Positions 8,881-16,400 of a stretch of DNA of 64,000 nucleotides are shown piece after piece (the first letter of the stretch is position 1; each line of letters starts with the position of its first letter). A program made the translations under genes and the position numbers. The stretch is from Clostridiales bacterium (lineage in GTDB: Bacteria > Bacillota > Clostridia > Oscillospirales > Acutalibacteraceae): positions 186,001-250,000 of the forward strand of contig JAHZDE010000003.1 in NCBI GenBank assembly GCA_019422525.1, in the 5' to 3' direction. The notes beneath the pieces were generated by a model, which was given only the letters and a program-made list of their open reading frames with translations, did no database searches and was not told where the DNA came from.

Positions 8881-8901
8881 GTTTTTTATATCGTCTATCG
8901 C

Positions 8902-9927
8902 TTATTCTTCATAGCCGTTGGGGTTTTGGGACTGCCAGCGCCAAGAGTCTGCGCACATATCGTCCAGTGTCTTTTTCGCTTCCCAGTACAGTTCTTTTTT
9001 GGCTTTTGTACAGTCAGCATAGCAAGCCGGAATGTCACCGGGCCGACGGGCCACAATCTCATAAGGGATGGGGCGTCCCACTGCTTTGCCAAAAGCCTTG
9101 ACCATATCCAGCACCGAATATCCCTTTCCGGTACCCAGATTATAAATCCGCAGGCCACAGTTCGCCTTTCCGTCTTCGCCAAACAGCTTCAGTGCTGCCA
9201 CATGGCCCTCGGCCAAGTCCACCACATGAATATAATCCCGTACACCGGTACCGTCGGGAGTGGGATAGTCGTCCCCGAACACCCGCAGTTTTTCCAGCTT
9301 TCCAATGGCCACCTGAGTGATATAAGGAACCAGGTTATTGGGGATTCCATTGGGATCTTCACCGATTCTGCCGCTTTCGTGAGCGCCAATGGGATTAAAA
9401 TACCGGAGCAGAATGGGATTAAATTCGGGGTCAGCCTTTGCGATATCTTTGAGGATCATTTCAATCATCAGTTTGGTAGAGCCATAGGGGTTGGTAGTAG
9501 ACAGGGGGAATTCCTCTGTAATGGGCACTGTGGCCGGGTCTCCATATACCGTTGCAGAAGAGCTGAAAACCAGATTGTGGACCCCGTGTTCCTTCATAAC
9601 CTCCAGCAGTACCAAGGTGGAAGTCAGATTGTTCTGATAATACCGCAGCGGCAGCCGTACCGATTCCCCTACTGCCTTAAGGCCGGCAAAATGAATGACG
9701 GCTCCGATATTCTCTTTGTTAAAAATTTCTTCCATGGCCTGTTTATCGCAGACGTCCTTTTCATAGAAAGCAACCTTTTTGCCTGCAATTTCTTCCACAC
9801 GGCGAACGGCCTCCTGCTTGCTGTTTACCAAATTATCCACGATAACGACTTCATAGCCGGATTCCAACAAAGAGACGCAGGTATGGCTTCCAATATAGCC
9901 AGCGCCACCGGTAACCAGAACTTTCAT
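8902..9927 (-). CDS. galE: UDP-glucose 4-epimerase
   Basis: 341 residues, the usual length. It interconverts UDP-glucose and UDP-galactose for galactose use and cell-surface glycan synthesis. The NAD-binding Rossmann motif GGAGYIG begins at residue 7. Catalytic residues are Ser in SSSATVYG and the YGSTK pair (Tyr-x-x-x-Lys). RYFNPIGAHESGRIGEDP and the NLVPYI segment are typical of GalE rather than other sugar epimerases. It is monocistronic between its own promoter and terminator; no Leloir partner (galK, galT) lies nearby. Confidence 0.97.
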   Translation of the reverse strand: MKVLVTGGAGYIGSHTCVSLLESGYEVVIVDNLVNSKQEAVRRVEEIAGKKVAFYEKDVCDKQAMEEIFNKENIGAVIHFAGLKAVGESVRLPLRYYQNNLTSTLVLLEVMKEHGVHNLVFSSSATVYGDPATVPITEEFPLSTTNPYGSTKLMIEMILKDIAKADPEFNPILLRYFNPIGAHESGRIGEDPNGIPNNLVPYITQVAIGKLEKLRVFGDDYPTPDGTGVRDYIHVVDLAEGHVAALKLFGEDGKANCGLRIYNLGTGKGYSVLDMVKAFGKAVGRPIPYEIVARRPGDIPACYADCTKAKKELYWEAKKTLDDMCADSWRWQSQNPNGYEE

Positions 9928-9971
9928 ACAATCAACCTCGCTTCCTGATTTTTGTTGATTTACATTTTTTT

Positions 9972-9999
9972 GTCAATTTGGATTGACGCTTTTATTATA
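9972..9999 (-). promoter_or_regulatory. galE promoter with a start-site inverted repeat
   Basis: Perfect TATAAT at 9994-9999 on the minus strand; the -35 is weak. A perfect dyad GTCAAT-4-ATTGAC (9972-9987) covers the predicted transcription start, a position typical of a repressor operator. Confidence 0.55.
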
Positions 10000-10143
10000 C
10001 TCGATTTCCTCATAAATTCCATAGCCATTTGTTGCCAAAACCTGTTATTTTTATGCTTTTCGGTTGTGACTACCGCTTCCGTTTTGGGGCAGACTATTTT
10101 TGTCCCATCTTTGGGATGATTCTATTCTCCCAGGGAGGTTTTC

Positions 10144-10542
10144 ATGAAAAAAAACGCGGTACTTTGTCTGACTGGTGGAATTGCCTATCCCCTGCTGGAA
10201 ATTCTGTGGCGGGGACACACGCACATTTCTATGGCAGCTGCTGGGGGCGTTTGTCTGCCGGTTATCAATCTGGTATGCAATGGCTCTAAAATGAAACGGC
10301 GGCCTATGGGCGTCCGGTGTGCTGCCGGAGCGCTGTCCATAACCGCCGTGGAATTTTGTTTTGGTGTGGTAGTCAATCTGCTTCTGCATCAGCGGGTGTG
10401 GGATTACTCCAAAATGCCCCTGAACCTGCTGGGACAGGTTTGCCTGCCCTATACGGTGCTTTGGTCTTTTCTGTCATTTCCCGCCATTCATCTGTGCAGT
10501 TTTGTCACGGGAAAATGCACGTCCCACACAAAGAAAAAATAA
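10144..10542 (+). CDS. Small membrane protein of the 'putative ABC transporter permease' family (CmpB-like)
   Basis: 132 residues, mostly hydrophobic, with about four membrane segments. The block VWDYSKMPLNLLGQVCLPYTVLW, given here by position (residues ~87-109), is the signature of PF06541-type proteins, which Clostridia annotations call putative ABC transporter permeases. Despite the name, no ATP-binding partner is known or seen here. The start is set by GGGAGG six bases before the ATG. It is a lone plus-strand gene between galE and the U32 gene. Function is not established. Confidence 0.72.
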   Translation: MKKNAVLCLTGGIAYPLLEILWRGHTHISMAAAGGVCLPVINLVCNGSKMKRRPMGVRCAAGALSITAVEFCFGVVVNLLLHQRVWDYSKMPLNLLGQVCLPYTVLWSFLSFPAIHLCSFVTGKCTSHTKKK

Positions 10543-10552
10543 TATTGGGTGT

Positions 10553-11800
10553 TTATTCCCCGCAAGGGTCCGGCTGGTGTTTATCTCCCCGTCTCCGGCG
10601 CAAATACGCCCCTGCCGGGACCGGCCGGTTTACCCGGGCAATGACTTCCATAGTTGCATGAGGGGCAGCCTCAATTTTTTCCCCTTCCCCGTTTTCCATG
10701 TCTTCCAAAATCACGGTAAAAGGTTCTTCCTCCGGGCACAACACGTCAAGAGGTTCCCCGGCAAAAAAGCGGTTCCGCTGGGAAAGACGCAGCCGTCCGT
10801 CTTCGGTCATGCCCATGGACACAGCCGCCACTTCCCAATCCCGGACATATCCTCCCCGCAGGGAATCTTGTCCGGGGCCGTTTTTATCATAAAAGAAACC
10901 GGTCCCATAAGCCCGATGGCTGATTTTGTCCAGTTCCGGCATCACCCACTCGGGCAGCGGGCGGTTTTCCAGAGCTGCATCCACAGCACCCCGATAAGCC
11001 TTTGTTACACTGGCTACATAATAATCTGCCTTGGCTCTGCCCTCGATTTTCAGGCTGAATACGCCGGCTTTCAAAAGCTCGGGAATATGCTCCGCCATAC
11101 ATAAATCCCGGGAATTGAGAATAAAGGTTCCCGCGCCTGTCTCCTCAATGGGCATATACCTTCCCGGACGGGTTTCCTCCATCAAGCTGTATTTCCACCG
11201 GCAGGGCTGGGCACACTCGCCCCGGTTTCCGTCCCGACCGGTAAAGTAGTTGGACAGCAAGCATCTTCCGGAAAAGGAAACACACATGGCTCCATGAACA
11301 AACACTTCAATTTCCAGGTCTTTTGGCGTTTTAGCCCGGATTTCAGCAATTTCCTCCAGCGTCATTTCCCTTGCCAGCACCACACGGGAAGCGCCCAGCT
11401 CATAGAGCATGCAGGCAGCTTCCGCATTGACCACACCGGTTTGGGTGGAAATATGGACATCCATATTGGGGGCATAGCGTTTTGCCATACGTAAAACACC
11501 CAAATCGCTGATAATCAGGGCATCCGCTCCCGAGGCTTGGCAGTTTGCTAAAAATTCAGGCAGTTGAGCCAAATCATCTCCGCGGGGAAGAATATTACAG
11601 GTAATATAAATCTTTTTCCCCAGTCTATGTGCAAATGCAGCCGCCTCACACATTTCCTCGTGGGTAAAATTAGGGGAAGCGCTGCGCATTCCAAACTCCC
11701 GCCCTGCCAGATAGGCAGCGTCAGCACCATATCGGAAAGCAGCTTTCAGTCTTTCAAAATCCCCAGCTGGGGAAAGAAGTTCAACAGCTCCTGTATGCAA
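10553..11800 (-). CDS. U32-family protein, probable tRNA U34 hydroxylation enzyme (TrhP-like)
   Basis: 415 residues. The N-terminal TIM-barrel domain begins ELLSPAGDFERLKAA and holds GADALIISDLGV. The U32 signature is VFVHGAMCVSFSGRCLLSN, followed by cysteines in GECAQPCRWKY, consistent with an Fe-S site. The family was first called peptidase U32; members RlhA and TrhP act in prephenate-dependent 5-hydroxylation of rRNA or tRNA uridine. Which substrate applies here cannot be told from sequence alone. The start is a TTG at 11800 with AAGGAGG six bases upstream. In B. subtilis, trhP genes also lie close to mltG, as here. Confidence 0.88.
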   Translation of the reverse strand: MHTGAVELLSPAGDFERLKAAFRYGADAAYLAGREFGMRSASPNFTHEEMCEAAAFAHRLGKKIYITCNILPRGDDLAQLPEFLANCQASGADALIISDLGVLRMAKRYAPNMDVHISTQTGVVNAEAACMLYELGASRVVLAREMTLEEIAEIRAKTPKDLEIEVFVHGAMCVSFSGRCLLSNYFTGRDGNRGECAQPCRWKYSLMEETRPGRYMPIEETGAGTFILNSRDLCMAEHIPELLKAGVFSLKIEGRAKADYYVASVTKAYRGAVDAALENRPLPEWVMPELDKISHRAYGTGFFYDKNGPGQDSLRGGYVRDWEVAAVSMGMTEDGRLRLSQRNRFFAGEPLDVLCPEEEPFTVILEDMENGEGEKIEAAPHATMEVIARVNRPVPAGAYLRRRRGDKHQPDPCGE

Positions 11801-11833
11801 AGTAATCCTCCTTCATCTATTTGCGAAAAGAAC

Positions 11834-11855
11834 GGGCCGGCCTAAAGGCCAGCCC
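11834..11855 (-). terminator. Hairpin after mltG
   Basis: GGGCTGGCC-TTTA-GGCCGGCCC on the minus strand followed by GTTCTTTTC. A GC-rich stem with a weak T tract between mltG and the U32 gene; it may only attenuate readthrough. Confidence 0.55.
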
Positions 11856-11884
11856 ATTTGATAAGTCTACACTGCGAAAACCTA

Positions 11885-13213
11885 TCAGGTCAATCCGGCT
11901 TCTTGCAGATTTGCCTGATGCTGGCTCCAAGTAGAAGCATAATAAGCGTTTCCATCCTTATCATGGCAGAAATAATACATGCCTGCTGCCTCAGAAGACG
12001 GCTCCAAAACCGCTTCGATTGCATCGGAACCAGGGCTGCAAATCGGCCCGGCGGGGAGCCCTTCAATCGTATACGTATCATAAGTGCTCTTATAGGTGTC
12101 CCGCTCGTTTTCCGGTACCTGATCCTGCGTCCGATAGGGATAGAACGTGGTAGAGTCACACTCCAGATGGTAAATATCGTGGGATGCACCATCATGCAAG
12201 CGATTTTCCAAAATACCCGCTATCATCCGCATATCCTTATCGTCCGTAGCTTCGGCCTGTACAATAGATGCCAGCGTCAACACTTCGTCAATGGTATAAC
12301 CTTTTTCTTCGGCTTTGTCACGCATTTGCAGAGAGAACCGGGTTTGACAGGTGTTAATCATTTTTCCCAAAGCAACCTTCGGGTCTTCCCCTTTATAGAA
12401 ATCATAGGTGTCAGGGAAAAGGTATCCTTCCAGCTTATAATAGCGCTCATCATCATTGGTAATGGCTGCGATGAAGTCGTAATTATCAAATTCATCAGAA
12501 TTAGATGCTTCCAGCACCTCATCCACTGTACACACGCCATTGTCTTCCAATTTTTGAGCAATCTCCAGTAAGTTCATGCCTTCAGGGAATGTGATGCTCA
12601 CCACTTCCTGCTGATTGCTGGAACTTTGCAGATAGCTGATAATCGCTTCGTAATCCAGATTGGTGTCAACCTGAAAGTTTCCGGCCCCAAAGCCGTCATC
12701 CGCACCGGTCACAAAACAATACAGTTTGAAGAAAAAGGTATTATCAATAGCACCTGCATCATACAAGGCCTGTGCAATATCATTGACAGAGGGGTTCTCC
12801 TTCAATTCAATCGTTGCAGTGGAATTGCTCTGGCGGGAAATGGCCAGCATATCATCCACACCCACGGACAGATACCGAGCCAGCGCAATGGAAACCAGAA
12901 TCACCATGGCAATCCATACACAGCGGAACAAGCCTCTGTTTTTCCGGCCTTTAATCTTATCCCGGGCTTTTGCCTCCAGTTTATCCTTTTTCTGCTGCCT
13001 TTTATCCTGCTTTTTCTTCTTCTCCCCGTTATCCTTTTGATAAGAATCACTGAAGCTATGAAGGGTATCCTCATTTCCAAATTTCAGTTCTTCTTCGGGA
13101 ATGTGGACTTGAAAGTTTTCCGCTCTGGTTCCGGCCGGCTTTTCCTCCGGCGTGTTTCCTCCCGTTCCCTGGGAAGAATCCCGATCATTTGGAAAGCGAT
13201 TGGTTGTATCCAC
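11885..13213 (-). CDS. mltG: Endolytic murein transglycosylase MltG
   Basis: 442 residues. A long charged cytoplasmic N-terminus (Lys/Arg-rich at ~70-95) leads to one membrane helix (~97-113). An extracellular LysM-like segment follows (VSITFPEGMNLLEIAQKL), then the YceG catalytic domain with the active-site glutamate in LASIVQAEA. It cuts nascent glycan strands and is thought to set strand length during elongation. The start is a GTG at 13213 with AGGAGG nine bases upstream. The longer cytoplasmic tail is common in Firmicute MltG. Confidence 0.94.
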   Translation of the reverse strand: MDTTNRFPNDRDSSQGTGGNTPEEKPAGTRAENFQVHIPEEELKFGNEDTLHSFSDSYQKDNGEKKKKQDKRQQKKDKLEAKARDKIKGRKNRGLFRCVWIAMVILVSIALARYLSVGVDDMLAISRQSNSTATIELKENPSVNDIAQALYDAGAIDNTFFFKLYCFVTGADDGFGAGNFQVDTNLDYEAIISYLQSSSNQQEVVSITFPEGMNLLEIAQKLEDNGVCTVDEVLEASNSDEFDNYDFIAAITNDDERYYKLEGYLFPDTYDFYKGEDPKVALGKMINTCQTRFSLQMRDKAEEKGYTIDEVLTLASIVQAEATDDKDMRMIAGILENRLHDGASHDIYHLECDSTTFYPYRTQDQVPENERDTYKSTYDTYTIEGLPAGPICSPGSDAIEAVLEPSSEAAGMYYFCHDKDGNAYYASTWSQHQANLQEAGLT

Positions 13214-13273
13214 AATAAGAAACCTCCTGCTGATATTGGCGCCTGCCGCGCCGGTACTGTGGCATTTCAGCGC

Positions 13274-13888
13274 TTATTTTCTGCCCGAACAGGCAGAAGT
13301 GGGGCGCTGAATACGCCGGATATATTTCTCGGTGGTCAACACATCCACCGGCCTATCATAATATCCATGGGGCAAATTCCACTGGATGCAGCTGCTGTAA
13401 CAAATTCCCGCCTTAAAACCGCCGAACTCTGCCAGAAAACGGTCATAATACCCCTTACCATAACCGAGGCGGAATCCATGAGAGTCAAAGCAAAGTCCCG
13501 GTACGATACAAAATCCTTTGGACCAGTCCGTAATTTTCCGGCACTTTTCGGGAATAGGCTCCAGCACACCAAAGCTTCCTTTTTCCAAATCCTCCCATCC
13601 GGTAATCTGGAAAAACTCCATATCAAAAGTTCCGGGAACACATCGGGGAACGACTACCATTTTACCTTCCTGTAATCCCCGGTTAATCAAAGCCGATGTG
13701 TCCACTTCGATAGGCTTGCTCACATAGGTAAAAAGCCTGTCCGCCTTCTGATATTCCCGCATTCCCCAGATACGCCGGGCAATTTCCCCATCCTGCCGTT
13801 TTTTCTCTTCCGGCTCCATGGATTCCCGAATATTCCGGTAACGGGCACGAAGCTGTATTTTCAGTTCTTTGATGTTTTTTACGGACAT
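13274..13888 (-). CDS. 5-formyltetrahydrofolate cyclo-ligase
   Basis: 204 residues from the ATG at 13888 (MSVKNIKELK). It converts 5-formyl-THF plus ATP to 5,10-methenyl-THF. The family motif GYGKGYYDRFL binds the phosphates; the N-terminal basic helix (LRARYRNIRESM) and the FVSKP-like TYVSKPIEVDT segment also match. A longer frame to 14008 exists but lies inside the upstream DJ-1 gene. The chosen ATG overlaps that gene's stop by 10 bp, giving translational coupling. Folate one-carbon supply fits the nearby ThyX. Confidence 0.93.
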   Translation of the reverse strand: MSVKNIKELKIQLRARYRNIRESMEPEEKKRQDGEIARRIWGMREYQKADRLFTYVSKPIEVDTSALINRGLQEGKMVVVPRCVPGTFDMEFFQITGWEDLEKGSFGVLEPIPEKCRKITDWSKGFCIVPGLCFDSHGFRLGYGKGYYDRFLAEFGGFKAGICYSSCIQWNLPHGYYDRPVDVLTTEKYIRRIQRPTSACSGRK

Positions 13889-14418
13889 TGCATCGACTTC
13901 CTCAGTCGCAGAGCCGCTTCTTCGCCCTGCAACATTTTTACGATTTCCAAACCAAAGTCTACTGCTGCACCGGCACCTTTTGCTGTAATGACCTGGCCGT
14001 CCCGGCAAACAAAACCGTCACCGATTTCTGCTCCTTCCAGCTCCTGCTCAAATCCGGGGAAACATACTGCCTTTTTCCCTTTCAGAAGACCCATATGCCC
14101 CAGAATAGACGGAGCAGCACAAATGGCAGCTACCGGCAAATTGTTTTGGAAGCAATAACGGACACAGGTTGTTACAACAGTAGAATCTTCCAGATTCAAG
14201 GTTCCAGGCATTCCACCGGGGAGAATCACCATTTCCATATTATCTGTGAGCACCTGAGACTGCTCCATATCAGCAGTCACCGTGATATGATGAGAACCTG
14301 TGACGGTGGTGGAACCGACTCCCACCGTTTTTACCTCCAGCCCTGCCCGGCGAAGGACGTCCACCGTAGCCAGCGCTTCGATTTCTTCAAAACCGTTTGC
14401 CAAAAACAGATATATCAT
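13879..14418 (-). CDS. DJ-1/PfpI-family protein
   Basis: 179 residues from the ATG at 14418, chosen over one nine codons upstream because AAGAAAGG lies ten bases before it. It has the flavodoxin-like fold: FLANGFEEIEALATVDVLRRAG with the conserved Glu (E15), nucleophile elbow AAICAAPSILGHMG with the reactive cysteine, and a downstream Asp/His region. Relatives act in protection from reactive carbonyls (the DJ-1/YajL group) or have unknown roles. It overlaps the cyclo-ligase gene by 10 bp. Confidence 0.9.
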   Translation of the reverse strand: MIYLFLANGFEEIEALATVDVLRRAGLEVKTVGVGSTTVTGSHHITVTADMEQSQVLTDNMEMVILPGGMPGTLNLEDSTVVTTCVRYCFQNNLPVAAICAAPSILGHMGLLKGKKAVCFPGFEQELEGAEIGDGFVCRDGQVITAKGAGAAVDFGLEIVKMLQGEEAALRLRKSMQCP

Positions 14419-14547
14419 TTCGCACCAACCTTTCTTGTATTTCAAAACACAACTATGATTTCTTCATTATATCGGATTTTTCTTCATTTGTATATGGGGC
14501 TTTTCGGGAATTTTACATTTTCTCCAAAATCGCCCTTCGTATCTTGT

Positions 14548-15213
14548 TTATACAGGACAAATCTCTGTTACCAACTGCAAAATTTCCTCAGAAATTTCTT
14601 CTACTGTCCGCATCTGTCCATCTCTGGCGCAGGAAACCACTTTCCACCCCAGCAAATCCGCAGCATAGAGGGCGCACTGGCGGCAGCGGCGCTGAAACTC
14701 CCAATCCCGCTCATGAATATCCTTTTGAGAGTTATCCCCGTGATACCGGCCAGACAAAAGCTTTTGAGACACATCTGCCGGTACATCCAAATATATCACC
14801 AAATCGGGGCGGGGGATTCCCAACCGGCCATATTCAAAATCTTCCATCCAGCGAATATATTCTTCCCACTGTTCCCGGGGAAGCTTGACCAGTTGATAGA
14901 CAATATTCGAGGTAGCATACCGGTCGGCCAGAAACAATACCCCTTTTTCGTAGTCCGTCCGCCAGTCCTTTTGATAAGAAGCATACCGGTCCACCGCATA
15001 AAAAGCCGATGCCGCATAGGCGTTCACATCTTCGGGATTGCTGCCGAACTCTCCTGCCAGATACATTTTGACAAGGGCTGACGACGGGGAATCATAATCG
15101 GGAAAGGAAATCCGCCGAACTGCCTGGGTTTTTGCTTTCAGCTTTTCATATAAAAGTGCTGTCTGTGTTCCCTTTCCACTTCCATCCAGACCTTCCATGA
15201 CAATCAGGCTCAT
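14548..15213 (-). CDS. tmk: Thymidylate kinase family protein
   Basis: 221 residues from the ATG at 15213. It phosphorylates dTMP to dTDP. P-loop EGLDGSGKGTQ (residues ~7-17), DRYATS (the DRY motif) and a lid region near GRYHGDN are visible. The ATG overlaps the thyX stop by four bases (ATGA), so dTMP synthesis and its phosphorylation are encoded in one coupled pair. Upstream in-frame sequence to 15387 is thyX coding sequence and is rejected as N-terminus. The protein is slightly longer than B. subtilis Tmk and has a Tyr-rich insert (AYAASAFYAVDRYASYQ), as in the thymidylate kinase-like branch of Clostridia. Confidence 0.92.
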   Translation of the reverse strand: MSLIVMEGLDGSGKGTQTALLYEKLKAKTQAVRRISFPDYDSPSSALVKMYLAGEFGSNPEDVNAYAASAFYAVDRYASYQKDWRTDYEKGVLFLADRYATSNIVYQLVKLPREQWEEYIRWMEDFEYGRLGIPRPDLVIYLDVPADVSQKLLSGRYHGDNSQKDIHERDWEFQRRCRQCALYAADLLGWKVVSCARDGQMRTVEEISEEILQLVTEICPV

Positions 15214-15983
15214 GGCTTTTTGGCCTCCACTCCATATTTTTGCCGCACCTGAACCATTTTTCCGCAGGACATTTTTCCTTCCGGACAGGGACCGCTCAGG
15301 CAGGGCGGACCAGCCAGTGCAAATAGGTGGGGCGCCTGTTCCTTTACCAGCGCCAGCATCTGCTCTGCCACCTCCCGAATTTCCCATTGGGCACGGTTAC
15401 AGCAGCGATGAGAAAAGAAATTCAGCAGCGAGCGAGCGTTAAACGTAGCAATCATTTTAGTAGCGCAAGCATTGGGCAGCACAAACCGGGCATCCTCAAT
15501 GGCCTTTTTCTCTGCCAGCCGGGCTGCTTCCTTTTCACTTTTTCCCGCCTGCAAAAATTCCTTAATATGAACGGCCTTGAGCATTTCCGTTAACGATTCA
15601 TAATGGGCCTGGTCCTCTTCCATGGCACGAAGGAATTCTTCTTTTGCCTGAGGAATCTTTTCAATTTCCGGCGGCACCACAAATTCAAACGCAGCCTCTT
15701 TCACATACCTCTGGCTTTGTACGCTGTAGGAAGCAATTCTGTGCCGGGTAATCTGGGCCAGCAGTGAACGGGACACCCCTTCAATTCCAAAAGTAAATGA
15801 CGCATGTTCGATGGGGCTTTCGTGGCCAATTTCGGCCAGCATTTCTACAAAAGACGCGGTTTTTTCTTCTGTCAGCCCTTCCATCAATGTCCCAATTGAG
15901 GACGGAGAATAGCAGAGCTTTGCAGAAGACGCGACAATTTTTTCCGGCGCAGGAGTACAGGCCAGTAATGTAACAGTTGCCAT
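15210..15983 (-). CDS. thyX: Flavin-dependent thymidylate synthase
   Basis: 257 residues. The ThyX signature RHR-x7-S is present as RHRIASYSVQS at residues 80-90, followed by QRY. His60 in the HESPIEHASFTF segment is also typical. It makes dTMP from dUMP using FAD and methylene-THF, leaving THF rather than DHF. Its presence suggests ThyA may be absent, which the window cannot show. Operon with tmk. Confidence 0.96.
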   Translation of the reverse strand: MATVTLLACTPAPEKIVASSAKLCYSPSSIGTLMEGLTEEKTASFVEMLAEIGHESPIEHASFTFGIEGVSRSLLAQITRHRIASYSVQSQRYVKEAAFEFVVPPEIEKIPQAKEEFLRAMEEDQAHYESLTEMLKAVHIKEFLQAGKSEKEAARLAEKKAIEDARFVLPNACATKMIATFNARSLLNFFSHRCCNRAQWEIREVAEQMLALVKEQAPHLFALAGPPCLSGPCPEGKMSCGKMVQVRQKYGVEAKKP

Positions 15984-16075
15984 GGGAATTCCTCCTTTAG
16001 AAAACGCTTGGGGCCAGCTGACAGCCCTGGAATACCCGAGCTTCTAACCCCTTTGAATCACCAACATATTTAATT

Positions 16076-16104
16076 ATTATAGCAAATTTCCACGCCAATT
16101 TCCA
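16076..16104 (-). promoter_or_regulatory. thyX promoter
   Basis: TGGAAA, 17-bp spacer ending TGC, perfect TATAAT at 16076-16081 (minus strand, extended -10). It lies 93 bp before the thyX start. Confidence 0.6.
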
Positions 16105-16154
16105 TTCCTATTTGCGGTTTCTAAGGAAGCACCCAAAAAATGTTTCTAACATGC

Positions 16155-16187
16155 AAAAAACCGACCAGTAATTTACTGGTCGGTTTT
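16155..16187 (-). terminator. tRNA-Gln terminator
   Basis: AAAACCGACCAGTAA / TTACTGGTCGGTTTTTT, a perfect stem with T run immediately after the tRNA 3' end. Confidence 0.92.
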
Positions 16188-16190
16188 GAT

Positions 16191-16264
16191 TGGCTGCGGT
16201 ACTAGGATTTGAACCCAGACAAACAGAGTCAGAGTCTGCCGTGCTACCATTACACAATACCGCA
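16191..16264 (-). tRNA. tRNA-Gln (CTG)
   Basis: Acceptor arms TGCGGTA and TACCGCA pair perfectly. The anticodon arm GCAGA-CTCTGAC-TCTGT gives loop C-T-CTG-A-C, anticodon CTG. The T arm contains GGTTCAAATCC. The discriminator base is G and CCA is encoded (16191-16193). It is a single gene with its own promoter and terminator. Confidence 0.95.
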
Positions 16265-16285
16265 ATATTTGCGTCAGTGTTTGTT

Positions 16286-16313
16286 ATTATACCAGATTTC
16301 CTGTAAATGTCAA
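16286..16313 (-). promoter_or_regulatory. tRNA-Gln promoter
   Basis: Consensus TTGACA (16308-16313) and TATAAT (16286-16291) with a 16-bp spacer and a TGG before the -10. Confidence 0.85.
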
Positions 16314-16353
16314 TACCTGATTTTATTTTTTTCTTTTCTTTTTTGCAAACCAT

Positions 16354-16388
16354 AAAAAAAGCGGAAAGCCTTTTGTAGGCTTTCCGCT
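16354..16388 (-). terminator. alpha-mannosidase terminator
   Basis: GCGGAAAGCC-TACAAAA-GGCTTTCCGC stem followed by seven T on the minus strand, 13 bp past the stop. Confidence 0.93.
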
Positions 16389-16400
16389 TCAAAACAGAAA

